A stretch of 64,000 nucleotides of DNA from Rhynchosporium graminicola (Eukaryota; Ascomycota; Leotiomycetes; Helotiales; Ploettnerulaceae), in assembly GCA_900074885.1 (NCBI GenBank), contig FJUW01000018.1:131748-195747 (forward strand), read 5' to 3'. Position numbers and translations under genes: made by a program. A model generated the notes under the pieces. The model was not told the DNA's origin. It searched no databases and saw only the letters and a list, made by a program, of their open reading frames with translations. The first letter of the stretch is position 1. Each line of letters opens with the position of its first letter. Of the stretch, positions 1-11,800 are shown piece after piece.

Positions 1-427
1 GCATGAAAAATTATGACGTTTACACCTACGCCTGCTTGTATCAATTCCCATACATGCCAACTGGAGGATCCCTATGTTGATCCCTGAGGGGATCCCTTGG
101 CGAGGCTGATTGATCCAAGACTCAAGATCAGCCTGTGACATGTGCCACTCGGAATTTATTACAGTCAACCACGAACCTCAAGTGAACGATACCAAAATGG
201 TTTCAGATCTTCGCCAGTTCGATCATTTCACTTGGTACCAGCAATGTGAAATTTCACAAACAATCCTTGTGTCCAGGCTACAAAGGGAGCTGAAGTGACC
301 TGCTCAGCCTCGCACCAGCGACGCGGCCATATACAGGATTACTCACAACTCACCTCCGACCAGGAACTTGTACGGGACACACCGCAAATCCTTTCTGGAT
401 TTTATATCATGGTCTCAAGACTTCACT
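1..427. other. 5' flank, no gene recognised
   Basis: This stretch lies upstream of the first gene. It holds only a short ORF (110-298) with no family resemblance. It is probably promoter and 5' UTR of the gene that starts at 428. I see no clear core-promoter element. Confidence 0.5.
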
Positions 428-3017
428 ATGAGTGAAGCAAAACGAAAGATTCTCGGCCTCTTCAGAAGTCGCAGTACTGTGGACAAGCCGACGGAATCGA
501 AAGGTGTAGTAGGTACTCCACGTCATCGATGCCAAATGGCTCCTTCGAAACGGTCCTCTCTTGCGATGTAAAGGTTAGTACTAACCATTTGACAGGAACG
601 AGAGAGAGAAAATGATAGCAACAAGGACAAGGTCCGTAGAGAATACCGACATCGTCGCGAGCGCGATCCAGATCGACACCACCACCACGAGCGCTCCCAC
701 AGCTCACATTCCCCTCACTCGAAATCCGAACATGGCAGTAGTCACAGACGAATTTCTGGCGTTGCGCGAACATTAACGCCCGTCCCCATACGAGCCAGTC
801 CCATCCCAGCTTCACAGCCGTTAACGCAATGGCCTCCTCCAGAATACACGCGCCAGGCAACCCTTTCGCAAGGCAAAGCCATGGAACTGATAGCCTCGGG
901 CGTGCCGGTGTTTAAGGGCATTAGACATTCAATTCCGCATGCTGCAGACACATACTACAATCTGTACGCGAAGTGCGTGGGCAATGGCGGGGTGGGTAGT
1001 GATGTGGGAGATATTTACACGGATGCTTTCGCTGCGGACTCGATGAAGACGCAGGGATTGGAGAAAGCTATGAAACCGTGGGAGACGCTGGAGCAGCCCA
1101 GTATGAGCTTCTGCCATGGTGTGAGACCGGGTACTATAAGCTTGAACCACTGGGTCAGTCTGTCAGGAAAGCTCAATCCGCCTATCGAATTACGAGATCC
1201 AGGTGTTGTTCCCAGAGAAGTAGACCTTTCTGTTATTCTCGAACGACTAATTTATCTCGAGGGAGGCTTCGAAGAAGAGTACCAAGATCTCATGTACAAA
1301 AATCTCTACCGGAACCTCCTTCGTGACCCAGACCGTATTCTGGCACCGCATAAGGCTATGGAGAAGCAGATATCGGACTTGATACTTGTTTTGTCAAGAC
1401 GGGAATGGATCGATTTTAGCAAGCCGGAGAATCAAGTCGTAGCCAAGTTTTTCGCAAACGTTACGTATACTGAGCAAGGACGCTATAAGCTGTTCTTTCA
1501 TCAGCTCTTGTTGAGTATGGAGCTGTATTTGCGCATCCATTCTAAACAGCATGCGGATTTTGCCAAGGAGAAACTGTTAAGTCAGCTTCCGCCCTGTATT
1601 AGATGGGATTTAGCGCTCGTGAGGAAGTGGAGGGAGTGTATGAGTATTCGAAAATTCTCGAAGGGTGAAGATCCACAGCAGAGTAAGTCTTTCCTCGACA
1701 TCAATGAAAACCCTCCCCTAAAGAAGTTGGTTGCTCGGCTAATTTGTAGACAGTTGGATTCGAACTTCTCACCAAGAAAGCACAAGTCAAAGCCCTCCGC
1801 AAATTCGCACGAGCAATGAAATGGCCTAATCTGGCTGCAGTGGACGAAGTGTTGAAAGAACGGAGCGTGGATGATGTGGCTCTCGAAGATCGCTCCTCCG
1901 ATGCCATGTCTTATTTCACCGGCGTTGTACTTCCTGGCGTCACGATGCCTTGGCTTATCATGAACTCACTAATCGACTGTGATAACGACGCTGGTGGCAA
2001 CGCCCTAGCAGCACTTACACATATTTTCCCACACAGCGGATTCCAGTATCGAAGTCAGACGTACTGGTCCTCAACCTCGATAGTCGGTAAAGTTCTCGCT
2101 CCAACATGTCGAGAAATAGGTGGCTGGATTGGCCCAGCACGACCTGCACCTGATCTCGCCCGTATACAAATAGCGCGTATCCGACAGCGCAGACCTAAAC
2201 AACGCCTCACAGTAAGCGATGTGAAGAGCATGGCCGAGCGATCTGATTGTCTCGGTCCGCCATCTGACAAATATCCCGTCTCTGAATACCAACTTATCCT
2301 CCCTGACCGCGACGCTTATGTCGTCAACACAATACGCATTGAGAAACTCGCCTTGAAACCTATAAACACCACACCTATTTCCTCATCGCCGTCACGTTCT
2401 CCGACGAGTTCTAGAGCCACGTCGAAGGATAACGGTAAATACGCAGGCAAACCACTCACCTACGATGCAGCCGTACAATTCGCTATCGATGGCAAATCCT
2501 GGCCTCTCCGCCTCTCCTACGATGTGTGCTTTGTCTATGCATACCCATGCTCCTGTGGACCGCACCCGCTCTTCTTCGATTACGTGTATCAAGCTGTTAA
2601 GATCGATGAGCTGCTTACGATTAGGGACTGGGGTGGTTTGAATATGAATATCAATCCGGGGAGTGCTACAGGGAGCAGTCCTTCAAGACTTGGTGATGGC
2701 AATGGAGATGGTGGGGAGGAGGACGAGGAGAAGGTTCTGGTGGTGGAGGCGTTTGGTGTTAAGGACAATGAGGTCCTGGCTAGAGCGTGGTGTAGTCATT
2801 GGGGGTTGAGCGCTGTTGTCGCGGATATGGATAGGACTTGGTGAGTTTGTCTTTTCTGTTTTCTTGAAATGTGATCAGGGCAGGGGACTGGTGATTTTTG
2901 GTAGCGAAATTAACGAGATTGTCTAGCATGGCATGCGCTATTCGCGAGGCGTACGCTGCATGTCTTAATGTTGTTATTCTCGTCGATGGCGAGAATTATG
3001 ATGGCGATTCACAGTGA
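428..3017 (+). CDS. Conserved fungal protein of unknown function, 4 exons, 781 aa
   Basis: I read exons 428-508, 596-1682, 1754-2840 and 2927-3017. The joins keep one open frame: introns start GTAGGT, GTAAGT and GTGAGT and end ACAG, ACAG and CTAG, and the first holds a CTAAC branch point. The start is the ATG at 428 (MSEAKRKILGLFRSRST). Residues about 28-75 are very basic and rich in Arg, His and Ser, including a run of four His, and look disordered. The rest looks globular and helical (for example WDLALVRKWRECMSIRKF). A Ser-rich, then Glu/Asp-rich insert lies near residues 590-720. The last exon adds a short conserved-looking tail (LNVVILVDGENYDGDSQ). No signal peptide, membrane segment or catalytic motif is visible. 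I do not recognise the family and assign no function. The gene model is well supported and the role is unknown. Confidence 0.8.
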
Positions 3018-5437
3018 TTACTGGCACAACTTCCATGACAACACCTCGCTCGCTTGAGAGAATAGGGGATGGTTGAAAGGGAGGATTTGAGGCTATGATG
3101 CTGACGTGATATGAATATCGACGTATGAAGGAAATGATTACTAGACGCAAAGGGAAAGAGAGAAAAAGGGACAGGTTGTGTTTACAGCTGGCATAGGATT
3201 GGGAAGTCCTTGGGATGGGACTGGACTGGCATGGTTTCGGAGTTTATGGCTAGAGCAGGGGAATACCACATCAACTGAGGTACCGTGAAAGAAGCGGTAC
3301 TAGCATTTTCAGCGCGGAATCATCGTCTCATAGGGGAGCTTTCTGCCACAATACTGAAACACCATGTCACGGAACAACGGAAAAAACGTAATGCTAGCAG
3401 TTTAGCGTCGTTTTCTAACTATCTATTCACATCAGCAGAATGCCAAGTTGAGGTTACCTGCTAAGGCATACATCACAAGACTTTCAATTATGCGAAGCAT
3501 GCATTGAATAGATATTAATATTCTCGAGGTAGGAATTTGCTAGCATGTAATGCTGCCGTAGAAGATCCCTTAGAGGAAAAGGCAGAGGAAGAGGTGCAAA
3601 GGAATAGTCCTGATTAATAACTAAATGATCAGCTGACTGGTTTTATCTTGAAGAAATTCTACAAATAGAGAATCACTAGGGGACGGGTCTCTGCCGGTTC
3701 TTAGGTAGTGGCCCTCCCCTCCTGACACAACAGGATACTTAGAGCGAAAAGATCTGGTTGTATCCTGAACTTCAGCAATAACGCTAGCTTATGAACTTCA
3801 ATATACCTTACTTAGTACTCCCTTTTTCCAGTGGACGGAGAATTCATGTACCAACAACGATCCTCGCCAGGGACTCATGGTCAACGAAACTCCCAGCTTT
3901 CTATGTTCGGGCTCCGCTCAATTATTCAGGTTCTTGAAGCCCGGAGGACATATGGGACCGTTTTGCTGTGTTTGGAGAAAGTGGCCTTTAGATGAGTAGG
4001 CCGCATGACCCCCTTCAAGCCTGCGGTGCTAGTGCGTGAGTTCTCGATCTACTGAAAAAAGGGAGTATGTTAAAGGAGTCCAGATTCGACCGATTTAGCA
4101 AAATCATATTTGGGGAGATTAGAGCTACTATTCTAACTCTTAATGTATAATGTCGATTTTGACTACACTTTTTTCATGAAGGGAACCTTCGTAAAACCTG
4201 TCTCCTGGTGATGCCCTTTTTATACCTCCATTCGTATATCGAATCGTGCAGTGACCGTCACATGACGGGCATTTTGCTACTGCGCTTGCCTGTAGGTTAA
4301 GTAGGCCTTTATGTTACTTCATAAGCTCACTCGATTAACAGTTCTTCGATGATCGATCTGGTTTTCTCGTGGCAAGGCACCTTAATCCCTCGTGGCGTTA
4401 GTGTCTGAGCAGTTGAGGCGCCAGAAATCAACGCTGGAATGCTAGCACCACTTCTCTAACCTCATTCTAGTTGATATGGTTCTTTGCTTTGATACTTTGC
4501 AACCATTGTTACGGGGTAGGGGTTGATTTACCTTCTCAATCAGGTTCAGCGAATTGTGTGTTACTTTCTTGACTTCGTAAGGCCACAGCTAAATCAACAC
4601 CTTTACCAACCTCCAAGTACCGTACCTCCCTCCCACTTATCTAGGATAAGATAGATAGATACCTTTCGAAGGTATATAGGTACCTACCTACATTCCACAC
4701 CTTCCACACAGATTCTGAGCTCAGGGGGCAGTTTGCGCCAGAAGCTAAGCTTTCAGCACGCCACGCGGGTACGATAGGATAATTAGGATAGCTCGGATAG
4801 TTAGGTAGGTTAGGTATTTGACGCCAGCTGAAGATATCAATCAGTAAATATACAGTACAGTACACTAACTATATCATAGCGCGAGGCGATTCAAATTCGT
4901 GACGGGCGAAGTCCGGGAGCAGGCATATAACTGCACTTCAACATGGATCTGCTACTCCAATACCGATTAACATTGAGTACAAACTTGTTCGATAGGAAGA
5001 GCTGCTTTCCATTGACTAGCTTGTATCAAAGGACTTCGATGAATCGTAAACCTAACGGAATTCTGTATACATATCCTGTCAAAGTTGAGGGCCTTCTTGA
5101 TGTTCCTGGTCCTCGCTTGATCTCGCCCATCACGAATCTGAACCGCCTCCGGGTCACTTATAGCGTCATAGGGGAGCCAGATGACATGACATGACGTTTT
5201 AGCGCTTGACCGATGATAATCCAGAGGAGGAGGTAGATGGATTATTTACATGGTCCGTCTTACAACAAGAGCTACTTCCTCCATTATTCAGATTCGATCT
5301 TTTGACATTGATATTGACTGTGAAATTGACTTGAATATTCAATTGACATTTGGGCTACAAAAACCTCACCCTCCTCCGCTCCGCTCATCAAAATAAATTA
5401 CAACGAGACACACAATCTCAATTGGAAGAAAGTCAGG
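3018..5437. other. Intergenic region with a MITE, otherwise no gene
   Basis: These 2.4 kb separate the unknown gene from the reductase gene. They contain the MITE at 3818-4065 and several short GGTAGGTACCTACC-like motifs around 4665-4690 and 4800-4815. Two short ORFs (4641-4865 minus, 4943-5194 plus) have no recognisable content. The remainder shows nothing I can name. Confidence 0.5.
3818..4065. mobile_element. Stowaway-like MITE, 248 bp, TA-flanked
   Basis: The two ends are inverted repeats over roughly 35 bp. The left end starts CTCCCTTTTTCCAGT and the right end, reverse-complemented, starts CTCCCTTTTTTCAGT. About 27 of 35 positions match and most mismatches are transitions. The element is flanked by TA on both sides (3816-3817 and 4066-4067), the target duplication of Tc1/mariner-type transposition. 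The CTCCCT terminus resembles Stowaway termini. There is no coding capacity. Confidence 0.65.
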
Positions 5438-6631
5438 ATGACGAAAGTTCTCCTCACTGGTATGTTTGTTTCCAAGCTTGCCTCCTACAATGTAGTTGTT
5501 TGAATATCCACCCCTCCCTCCATTACCCCACCCTGCTATTAGAATCTCCATCAAGGCGACAGACCGATTTGATCCAAGAAACCCCGAACTCAACAACATC
5601 ATTTCAAAAGACTGACATGTAGATGAACAAAAACAGGTGGTAGCGGTTTCATCGCCGCACACGTTCTCGATATTCTGCTTCAACACGGCCACACCGTAAT
5701 CACGACCGTCCGTAGCCAAGCCAAAGCCGACAAGATCGCATCCGCCCACCCCTCCGCGGGATCAAACCTCTCATTCAAGATTGTCGAAGACATCGCCGTA
5801 GAAGGCGCCTTCGACGAAGCAGTCAAGATAGATGGTCTTGAAGCCGTAATCCATACCGCCTCACCCTTCCACTTCAACGTCACAGACACCAAGAAAGACC
5901 TTCTCGACCCCGCCATCATCGGAACCAAAGGCCTTTTGTCTGCTATCAAAAAGAATGCCCCTTCCGTAAAGCGTGTCGTCATCACATCTTCGTTCGCGAG
6001 TATCGTCGATGCTGGAAAGGGTCTTGCTGCTGGATACACTTACTCTGAAAAAGACTGGAATCCAGTCACTGAGGAGCAAGCTACTAAGGATCCAAGCACG
6101 GGGTATCGTGCAAGCAAGACTTTTGCTGAGAAAGCGGCGTGGGATTTCGTTGAGAAGGAGAAGCCAAATTTCACAATTGCGACCATGTGCCCGCCTCTCG
6201 TTCTTGGTCCCATTGTCCATTATCTCAACGATCTTGATGCACTCAATACTTCCAACCAACGCGTCCGCAATCTCATCACTGGACAATGCAAGGAAGAGAT
6301 CCCTGACACTGGAACTTATCTCTGGACGGATGTGCGTGATCTCGCACTAGGTCACGTCAAAGCTATGGAACTCCCCGAGGCAGGCGGAAAGCGCTTCTTC
6401 TTCACAGCAGGTTACTTCTCGAACAAGGAGATCTGTGAGATTATCCGCAAGAATTTCCCGGAGTACAAGGTTCAATTACCAGCTGAGAGTGTGAAGGGTG
6501 GTGATTATCCCGAGGGAGGCATTTACAAGTATGATAATAAGAGGAGTACGGAGGTGCTTGGGATTAAGTGGACCGGCTTGGAGAGCAGTATTGTGGATTT
6601 GGTGAAGAGTTTGAAGGATGTTGGTGCGTAG
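5438..6631 (+). CDS. NADPH-dependent extended-SDR reductase (GRE2 / dihydroflavonol-4-reductase-like), 338 aa
   Basis: Two exons (5438-5459 and 5637-6631) flank a 177 nt intron (GTATGT...ACAG). The splice falls inside the nucleotide-binding motif, giving TGGSGFIAAH at residues 7-16, the Gly-rich Rossmann loop of extended SDRs. The catalytic triad is readable as Ser125 (VVITSSFAS), Tyr164 and Lys168 (GYRASKTFAEKAAW). Length and the substrate-domain motif PPLVLGP fit the family of yeast Gre2 methylglyoxal/isovaleraldehyde reductases and fungal ketoreductases. It is probably cytosolic, as no targeting signal is seen. The substrate cannot be told from sequence. The neighbours do not form a biosynthetic cluster, so a detoxifying carbonyl reductase is as likely as a pathway enzyme. 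Confidence 0.9.
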
Positions 6632-6652
6632 ATGAGATGAGATGAGATGAGA
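6631..6652. repeat. GATGA pentanucleotide microsatellite
   Basis: About four tandem copies of GATGA begin at the last base of the reductase stop codon and lie in its 3' UTR. Confidence 0.8.
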
Positions 6653-7808
6653 GGGAGGGTGGAGCTTGACGAGAAATGGGCGTAGAGGACGTTACGTAGG
6701 GTTCACAACCTTATCCAGACGCTATGAGGTGTGAATATAGCATCAGTCATTACGCTATTATTCCAGAAAGACTTCAATGAATCATTATGAATATTGATGA
6801 GACGACCCTCAATCTATGTATCAAAACCCCTACTAAATGCGACGCAACAATATCAAAAAGAGAAGAAGAAAAAAGGTTCTAGCTATAAGCCCTATCGTTT
6901 CTAAGATCCTTCTAGTGTTCTTAAAAATAATATTGACTTCAACTTTCTGGCGATCTGATCTGAGAAAGGAGCTACGTCTACTGAGTCCATTCCAGGCAAC
7001 CAAGTGAACGAACATATTACAAATGACTCATCTCATCGATAATCCACTTACTTCACGATAAAAATTCAAGAAAAATTAAGCTAGCTGAGTACCTGACTAC
7101 GCCAGATGATAAAAATCGCGATGGGAATCGGGCCCGTATCGGTAACTCTCGTCTTCTCATCTCATTCCACGCTAGTGACCTGTAGACATAATTTAGTACT
7201 GAAATTGATTTCTAGCCTGTCAATTTTAAGTGAATGACATTCTCTCCAATCATGACTCCTGCGTCTTCAGATTAAAAGTATTTATATATTTATTTGTTGG
7301 CCTGGCTACCTGGCCTTAAAGTACTTATTTGGACATTTGGTGTCCGGTCCTCTCTCTCGCCTAAGCAAGGCAAAACAAACAAATGAATCCCTTTCTACGA
7401 AAGATTTGATCCGGACGTGCTAGGACAGCAATTCTTGCTTTCCGGGCCCGCTCTCGCGCCCGTGACTGCGGTGATCAGAGAGAACCCTTTCGATCTTGAA
7501 ATTTTCATAATGGGTTGGGCGACGATTTCTCTTATGTTATGAAGAAGGCTGTAATCATCTCCTGCTCCCTGTACACGAATAAACTGCTGTTCTTGATTCC
7601 CAAAGATATCTCTTTGTTCGTCATCTCTAGTATAGTGTCTATAGCGTATGAAGTAATCACTATTCCTCAAGTGAAACCAATGAATACCATGCGCAGAGCA
7701 CCGTTGCTAGGCGAGAAAAGAAGTCTGCTCGTCTGATCATAAGATAAAATCTCAGACTGTTCGCTAAATTTGCTCCTCTCCTCACGATGGAAGTCCTTCC
7801 TGCGTGTC
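6653..7808. other. Intergenic, no gene recognised
   Basis: The stretch is AT-richer than the flanking genes. It holds only short unconvincing ORFs on both strands (6833-7015, 7395-7670, 7515-7736). I see no repeat, RNA gene or regulatory site I can name. Confidence 0.45.
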
Positions 7809-10113
7809 ATGGATACATGCTTGACGGTTGCACTCCTCGCGTCTGCTATCTTACTAGGAATTCTCATCGAACCGGTTGTTTGCTCGTACGCGTATCATAA
7901 GAGCCCCATGGTCCAACGCTTCCAGAGTGTCTGTCCAGACTGTAATGGCATGGAAGAGATCGGTCTGGTCGAAGATGACACTCGTGTCATACCGGTGCCG
8001 ATTTATAGATTGCAAGGCCCTTACAGTCTCATCTAACACACTACTTGTCGATCATCGAGCCAAAGTCCAGAAAGCCTGACGCAAATTTTGTTCAAGATCA
8101 TCTCTGCGCCCGACAAAATTGCAACTGAGTAGTCCCTGGGAATGGCTTTGAAAGCATCGGGGAAGGCCATAACCACACGACACATAGTCACGGCTACAGT
8201 GTCAAGCGAGAGATCCCGACCAAGTGTACTGTCCACTACACTACGCCACCTCCCCAGACCAGTGGAAGTAACGATTCAGAAATTGCTTCCATACTCGAAG
8301 ATTCTGAGTCTGAACATGTCCTACTTGACCATCGCTTGTATTCTAAGAAGGGTCCTATCGCTGTCGATGGTGCTCACCAGCAGAATTCCCAACCCGAAAG
8401 AAGCCTGGCAGACTCTGACGAGCCAACGAGGCTGGAGGATCACGATTGGGACCTGCACTTGGAAGAAACAAGAGGAACCTACTGAGGAGGAACGCTTCGG
8501 ACAGGAAGACCTAGCCCGGAAAAGAGTAGCTGATGCCTGGGCGGCTAAAGGGGAAGTAGGATTGAGAGTGAGATGAAGAGCACGAGACTGGTGGATGAAG
8601 TTATCGGATCCCGCATTGACACATCGACCGACAGACCAAAATCCATTTTGGAGCACCCAAGCACGACTTTAGAACAAGATACCATTCTGCTCAAACATGG
8701 AGACAAACATGGAGAAATGACGTACCATGAAGATTTCCCTTCAGATAGTATCGAGCTCGGAAAACTACAGATTGGACATATCACACAGCGAGAGTTTTCA
8801 TATGTGCCTCAAGGCAAGTACAAACGACTGTTTCTTCATTACTGAGGCAAGGATTTAATGGATGAAATGGCGCCAGCTAAGCGTTATGGTATCAAAACTC
8901 TTAGCGAGATCGAGATTATACTAACAGACGTCGGAACTGACGATATATCGGATCAATATGATGAGCATCAGAGAAACGGTCACGAGGAAAATACAAGGAC
9001 TTGGGACCTTGCTCTAGGGGGGGGGAAGCAGCTGCCAGCACTGGATCATCTGATCCTGACTTTTCAATAGATGTCGTCGCTGCTGTCAAAGGCACGCGAC
9101 AAGCATATGGTCAGTCGCAAAGACAACAGCATGATAATCAACAGGAATTTAACGGGCAGGACTCTGCTGGAATTGAAAATTCTGATTGGGAACCCTTTGA
9201 AGGGTTCAGAGTAGGAGTCCCTAAGCCTCCAGATATGAAAGAACTTGATGGTGTGAATCCACTTCCAAAAATTGGTGCGACGGAGGAGGGCGACACGGAT
9301 GCTGCTTCTTTGCGCCAGAAACAGAAAGAGAACGAAAGATTTACTACCGAGTCCGAAGATGGAGAGGCATACAGGCACCCTCAAAGATACTGGTACGTTT
9401 GAAATGAAAAGTCTGGAGTCAAAGATCTATTATTTGACTTATCCTGACATCATGGAAGCTCGGCTTTGGAAGCTATGCTTTGGAAGCTCAATTATTAAGC
9501 CAGCAACAAGGAAATCAACAAAGTCAAGCTGGGCAGCAGTCTGCGGTCAACAGTGACTCGGAATGGGAGAATTTTGATACCAAGCCAATCACAAAACATA
9601 ATTTGACGAAAGAAGGCACTTCCACTCCCAAGGAACCCGAAGTACTACGAAACGCGAGCAAGAATCGCACACCAGACTCCTCAAAAGCACACGCACCTAA
9701 ACTCAGCCTGAAGGCTATAGGTAAGTTCTTTTCTCCAGGATTTTTTGACATCAATAAAGTATCAAATTTTGCTGATCTTTTCGAACTCAGTCTTTACAGC
9801 GGACGATGAGACACTGCTGGCGAGACAGACCCCTGGCGTATCAATCCAACAACTAGAAGCACTATCCGCACATCTTAACAACACGCTCATACCTGAAACC
9901 AACGCCCTTTTCAACGCAGACTTCAGCGATCTTGCAGCAAGAGATGAAGCACACGAACTACTCAGCCAGCGTGTCTGGCGCGAAGTAACGCACGAGTCTA
10001 GATTGGCAGCGACAAAAGATCCGGAAGCAAGGACTCTTAAGAAAGGTCTGGTAGGCGAGACACAGTACGCCGCACACAGGCTCTATGATGCTCTTGAGAT
10101 GGCGCGAAAATAG
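7809..10113 (+). pseudogene. Acidic protein gene with a broken reading frame (pseudogene or error-bearing gene)
   Basis: From the ATG at 7809 the frame encodes a hydrophobic segment near residues 3-19 (CLTVALLASAILLGILI), like a signal anchor. Coding-like, acidic, Trp-containing sequence then continues to the stop at 10113, but in changing frames. Some changes can be introns: perhaps 8026-8132, a GC-AG intron 8814-8876 (AG|GCAAGT...CCAG), 9393-9472 (GTACGT...AAG) and 9721-9799 (GTAAGT...ACAG). Three changes have no plausible intron: near 8470, near 8550, and at a run of nine G at 9017-9025. The C-terminal exon (LARQTPGVSIQQLEALSAHL onward) looks intact. I do not recognise the family. It is either a young pseudogene or a real gene carrying sequencing indels; the homopolymer site favours the latter for that lesion. 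Confidence 0.5.
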
Positions 10114-11800
10114 CACAATATATGATGAGTTCAGTCGATCAAGGTCATTTCAAGTGGATCTGTGTGATCCTATATGACTGAGGTATCGGGGTTGGAATCG
10201 AAAGTTGGGAATTGGAATCGGAATCGGGTTACATCAGCTGCATAATCTACTACGTTGGTGTTTACCAAGGTTCTCAAACCATTTCGGTGGAAGTGTGTCA
10301 AATGCGGACTCCACGGATCTCTTCCTGTATGAGAGCACCTTCGTTGTCCTCTTCCTATATACAGGGAGTCAGAGGGAGCTCTCTTTGTAGATCTCTAGCT
10401 GAGCCCGGCGTTAACATCGGCGGGTCGAGAGTTGAAGTCTCGACGAGTGCTACTTCACAAAACGATACGTGAAAAGCAACCTCACACAATAACCTTGAAA
10501 ACAAACGAACCCGCAACAGTCATTTAGAACGAAACCCTATATCTGAAAACGATAGATTTCTCTCCCTCGAAAGAAAAGATTGAAGCAGAAGAAAAACAGA
10601 AAGAGCAGTACTTACCCACCAAGATATATCACGGACCCATCTTCAACAACGCTATACCATCCCATCCCTCTCGAGAATGGCGTAAGCAGATAGCGGGGTA
10701 TTCTCAGATACCTCGAATAAAGAAGCACGTAGGAAGGAACGTCCGCGCGTAAGGCAGGAAGCAAGTCAGTATAAGCAGAATCCCTCCAGATCAGGAAGAG
10801 ATCCGAGGGTGAAGGTACATCAAGAAGTAGCACAGCCTACGCTAACTCTCCCCTCTCGTTTAGTCGATTAAAGGGAGTCTTGATTCTAGACTCCACGGCT
10901 CGTTTATAAGATAGTACGTAACATTTTTCATCTTCTCCGTACATAACGTCAGGCAGATTAAGCCTTCTTCATAGGGCCATGGCTCTCATATAAGAACTAC
11001 ACCTGAGTGGAACGGATAAAGAAGCAGTTGATACAGTTTCATGCTGAGTTTTCGCTGCAATCATATCCTGGTGCTCGGGTTTTACGTGGTGTATAAGGTC
11101 TTTATTATCCAACTCATTTCTGGCTTGTCTGCCTTGATCTTACGCCGTCAGAGCCGAAGCACCACTTCTGCTGCAGTGAATGATCAACCTTGCCCCGGAA
11201 GTGACGGGCGACTAAAATCCGGGTTGAGAGAAATCAAGTCTGCTGACTGGCAACCTACCACAAAACTCGTATACATTGGATAGCACGTCTTAGTCCTATA
11301 ATCAGAACGAAGAGAAATAATCTAAGAACAAACACAGTTTGGCTTGAGATGTATTGTCTTCGATTTATGCTGGAAAGGCTAACTCGGGATCTTCCTACCT
11401 TTCAAAGTCCACCCAATCTCGTTCAGCCCTCGTATGTAAACAAAGCAATGTCTCCACTAGAACAAGCTAGTGGAGCGAACCAGTCCAAGCTGAATGCATC
11501 ACGAACTCCAAACACCATCGCCATGCACGCATCAATGCTTGTGTATGTATGCCGGACACCTCGCCATGCCCCTCGGACCCAAGAAAATCATTATCATGAT
11601 ACATTCTTATTCAATCCCTTGTCTTCTTCAATCTGTGACCTGTATTCTCGCCCCTCATTTGTGGATGTACCGGCGACATTTTATAAAATGCGGTGAGCAA
11701 CGTTTAAAACCAGTTCTGTGTACGCGGCCTCGTATGCGTCCGCGTGTTCCCATCCGTTGCTTTTCATTCCCAATTCTGGTCAATTCGGCCGGTCCTATCT
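10114..11800. other. Intergenic, no gene recognised
   Basis: The stretch lies between the broken gene and the 3' end of the phosphatase gene. Short ORFs (10205-10472, 10612-10833 minus, 11041-11283, 11349-11696) show no family features. It contains GGAATCG micro-repeats near 10193-10226 and a perfect 9 bp stem-loop at 11452-11475 (CTCCACTAG, 6 nt loop, CTAGTGGAG) in what is probably the 3' flank of the phosphatase gene. Confidence 0.45.

Noticed and set aside
4943..5194. 83-codon ORF with a good ATG upstream of the reductase
   Set aside because: No family features, no splice continuation and no codon pattern like its neighbours; chance ORF more likely.
5366..6286. Long minus-strand ORFs opposite the reductase
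   Set aside because: They are antisense shadows of a clearly recognisable plus-strand SDR gene.
8036..8128. Frame 2 text before the TGA at 8126 as additional coding sequence of the broken gene
   Set aside because: An intron 8026-8132 keeps the frame and removes both stops, so this stretch need not be coding; the evidence is weak either way.
11349..11696. 115-codon ORF downstream of the phosphatase
   Set aside because: It overlaps another ORF in a different frame (11494-11982), has no domain features, and lies in a probable 3' UTR.
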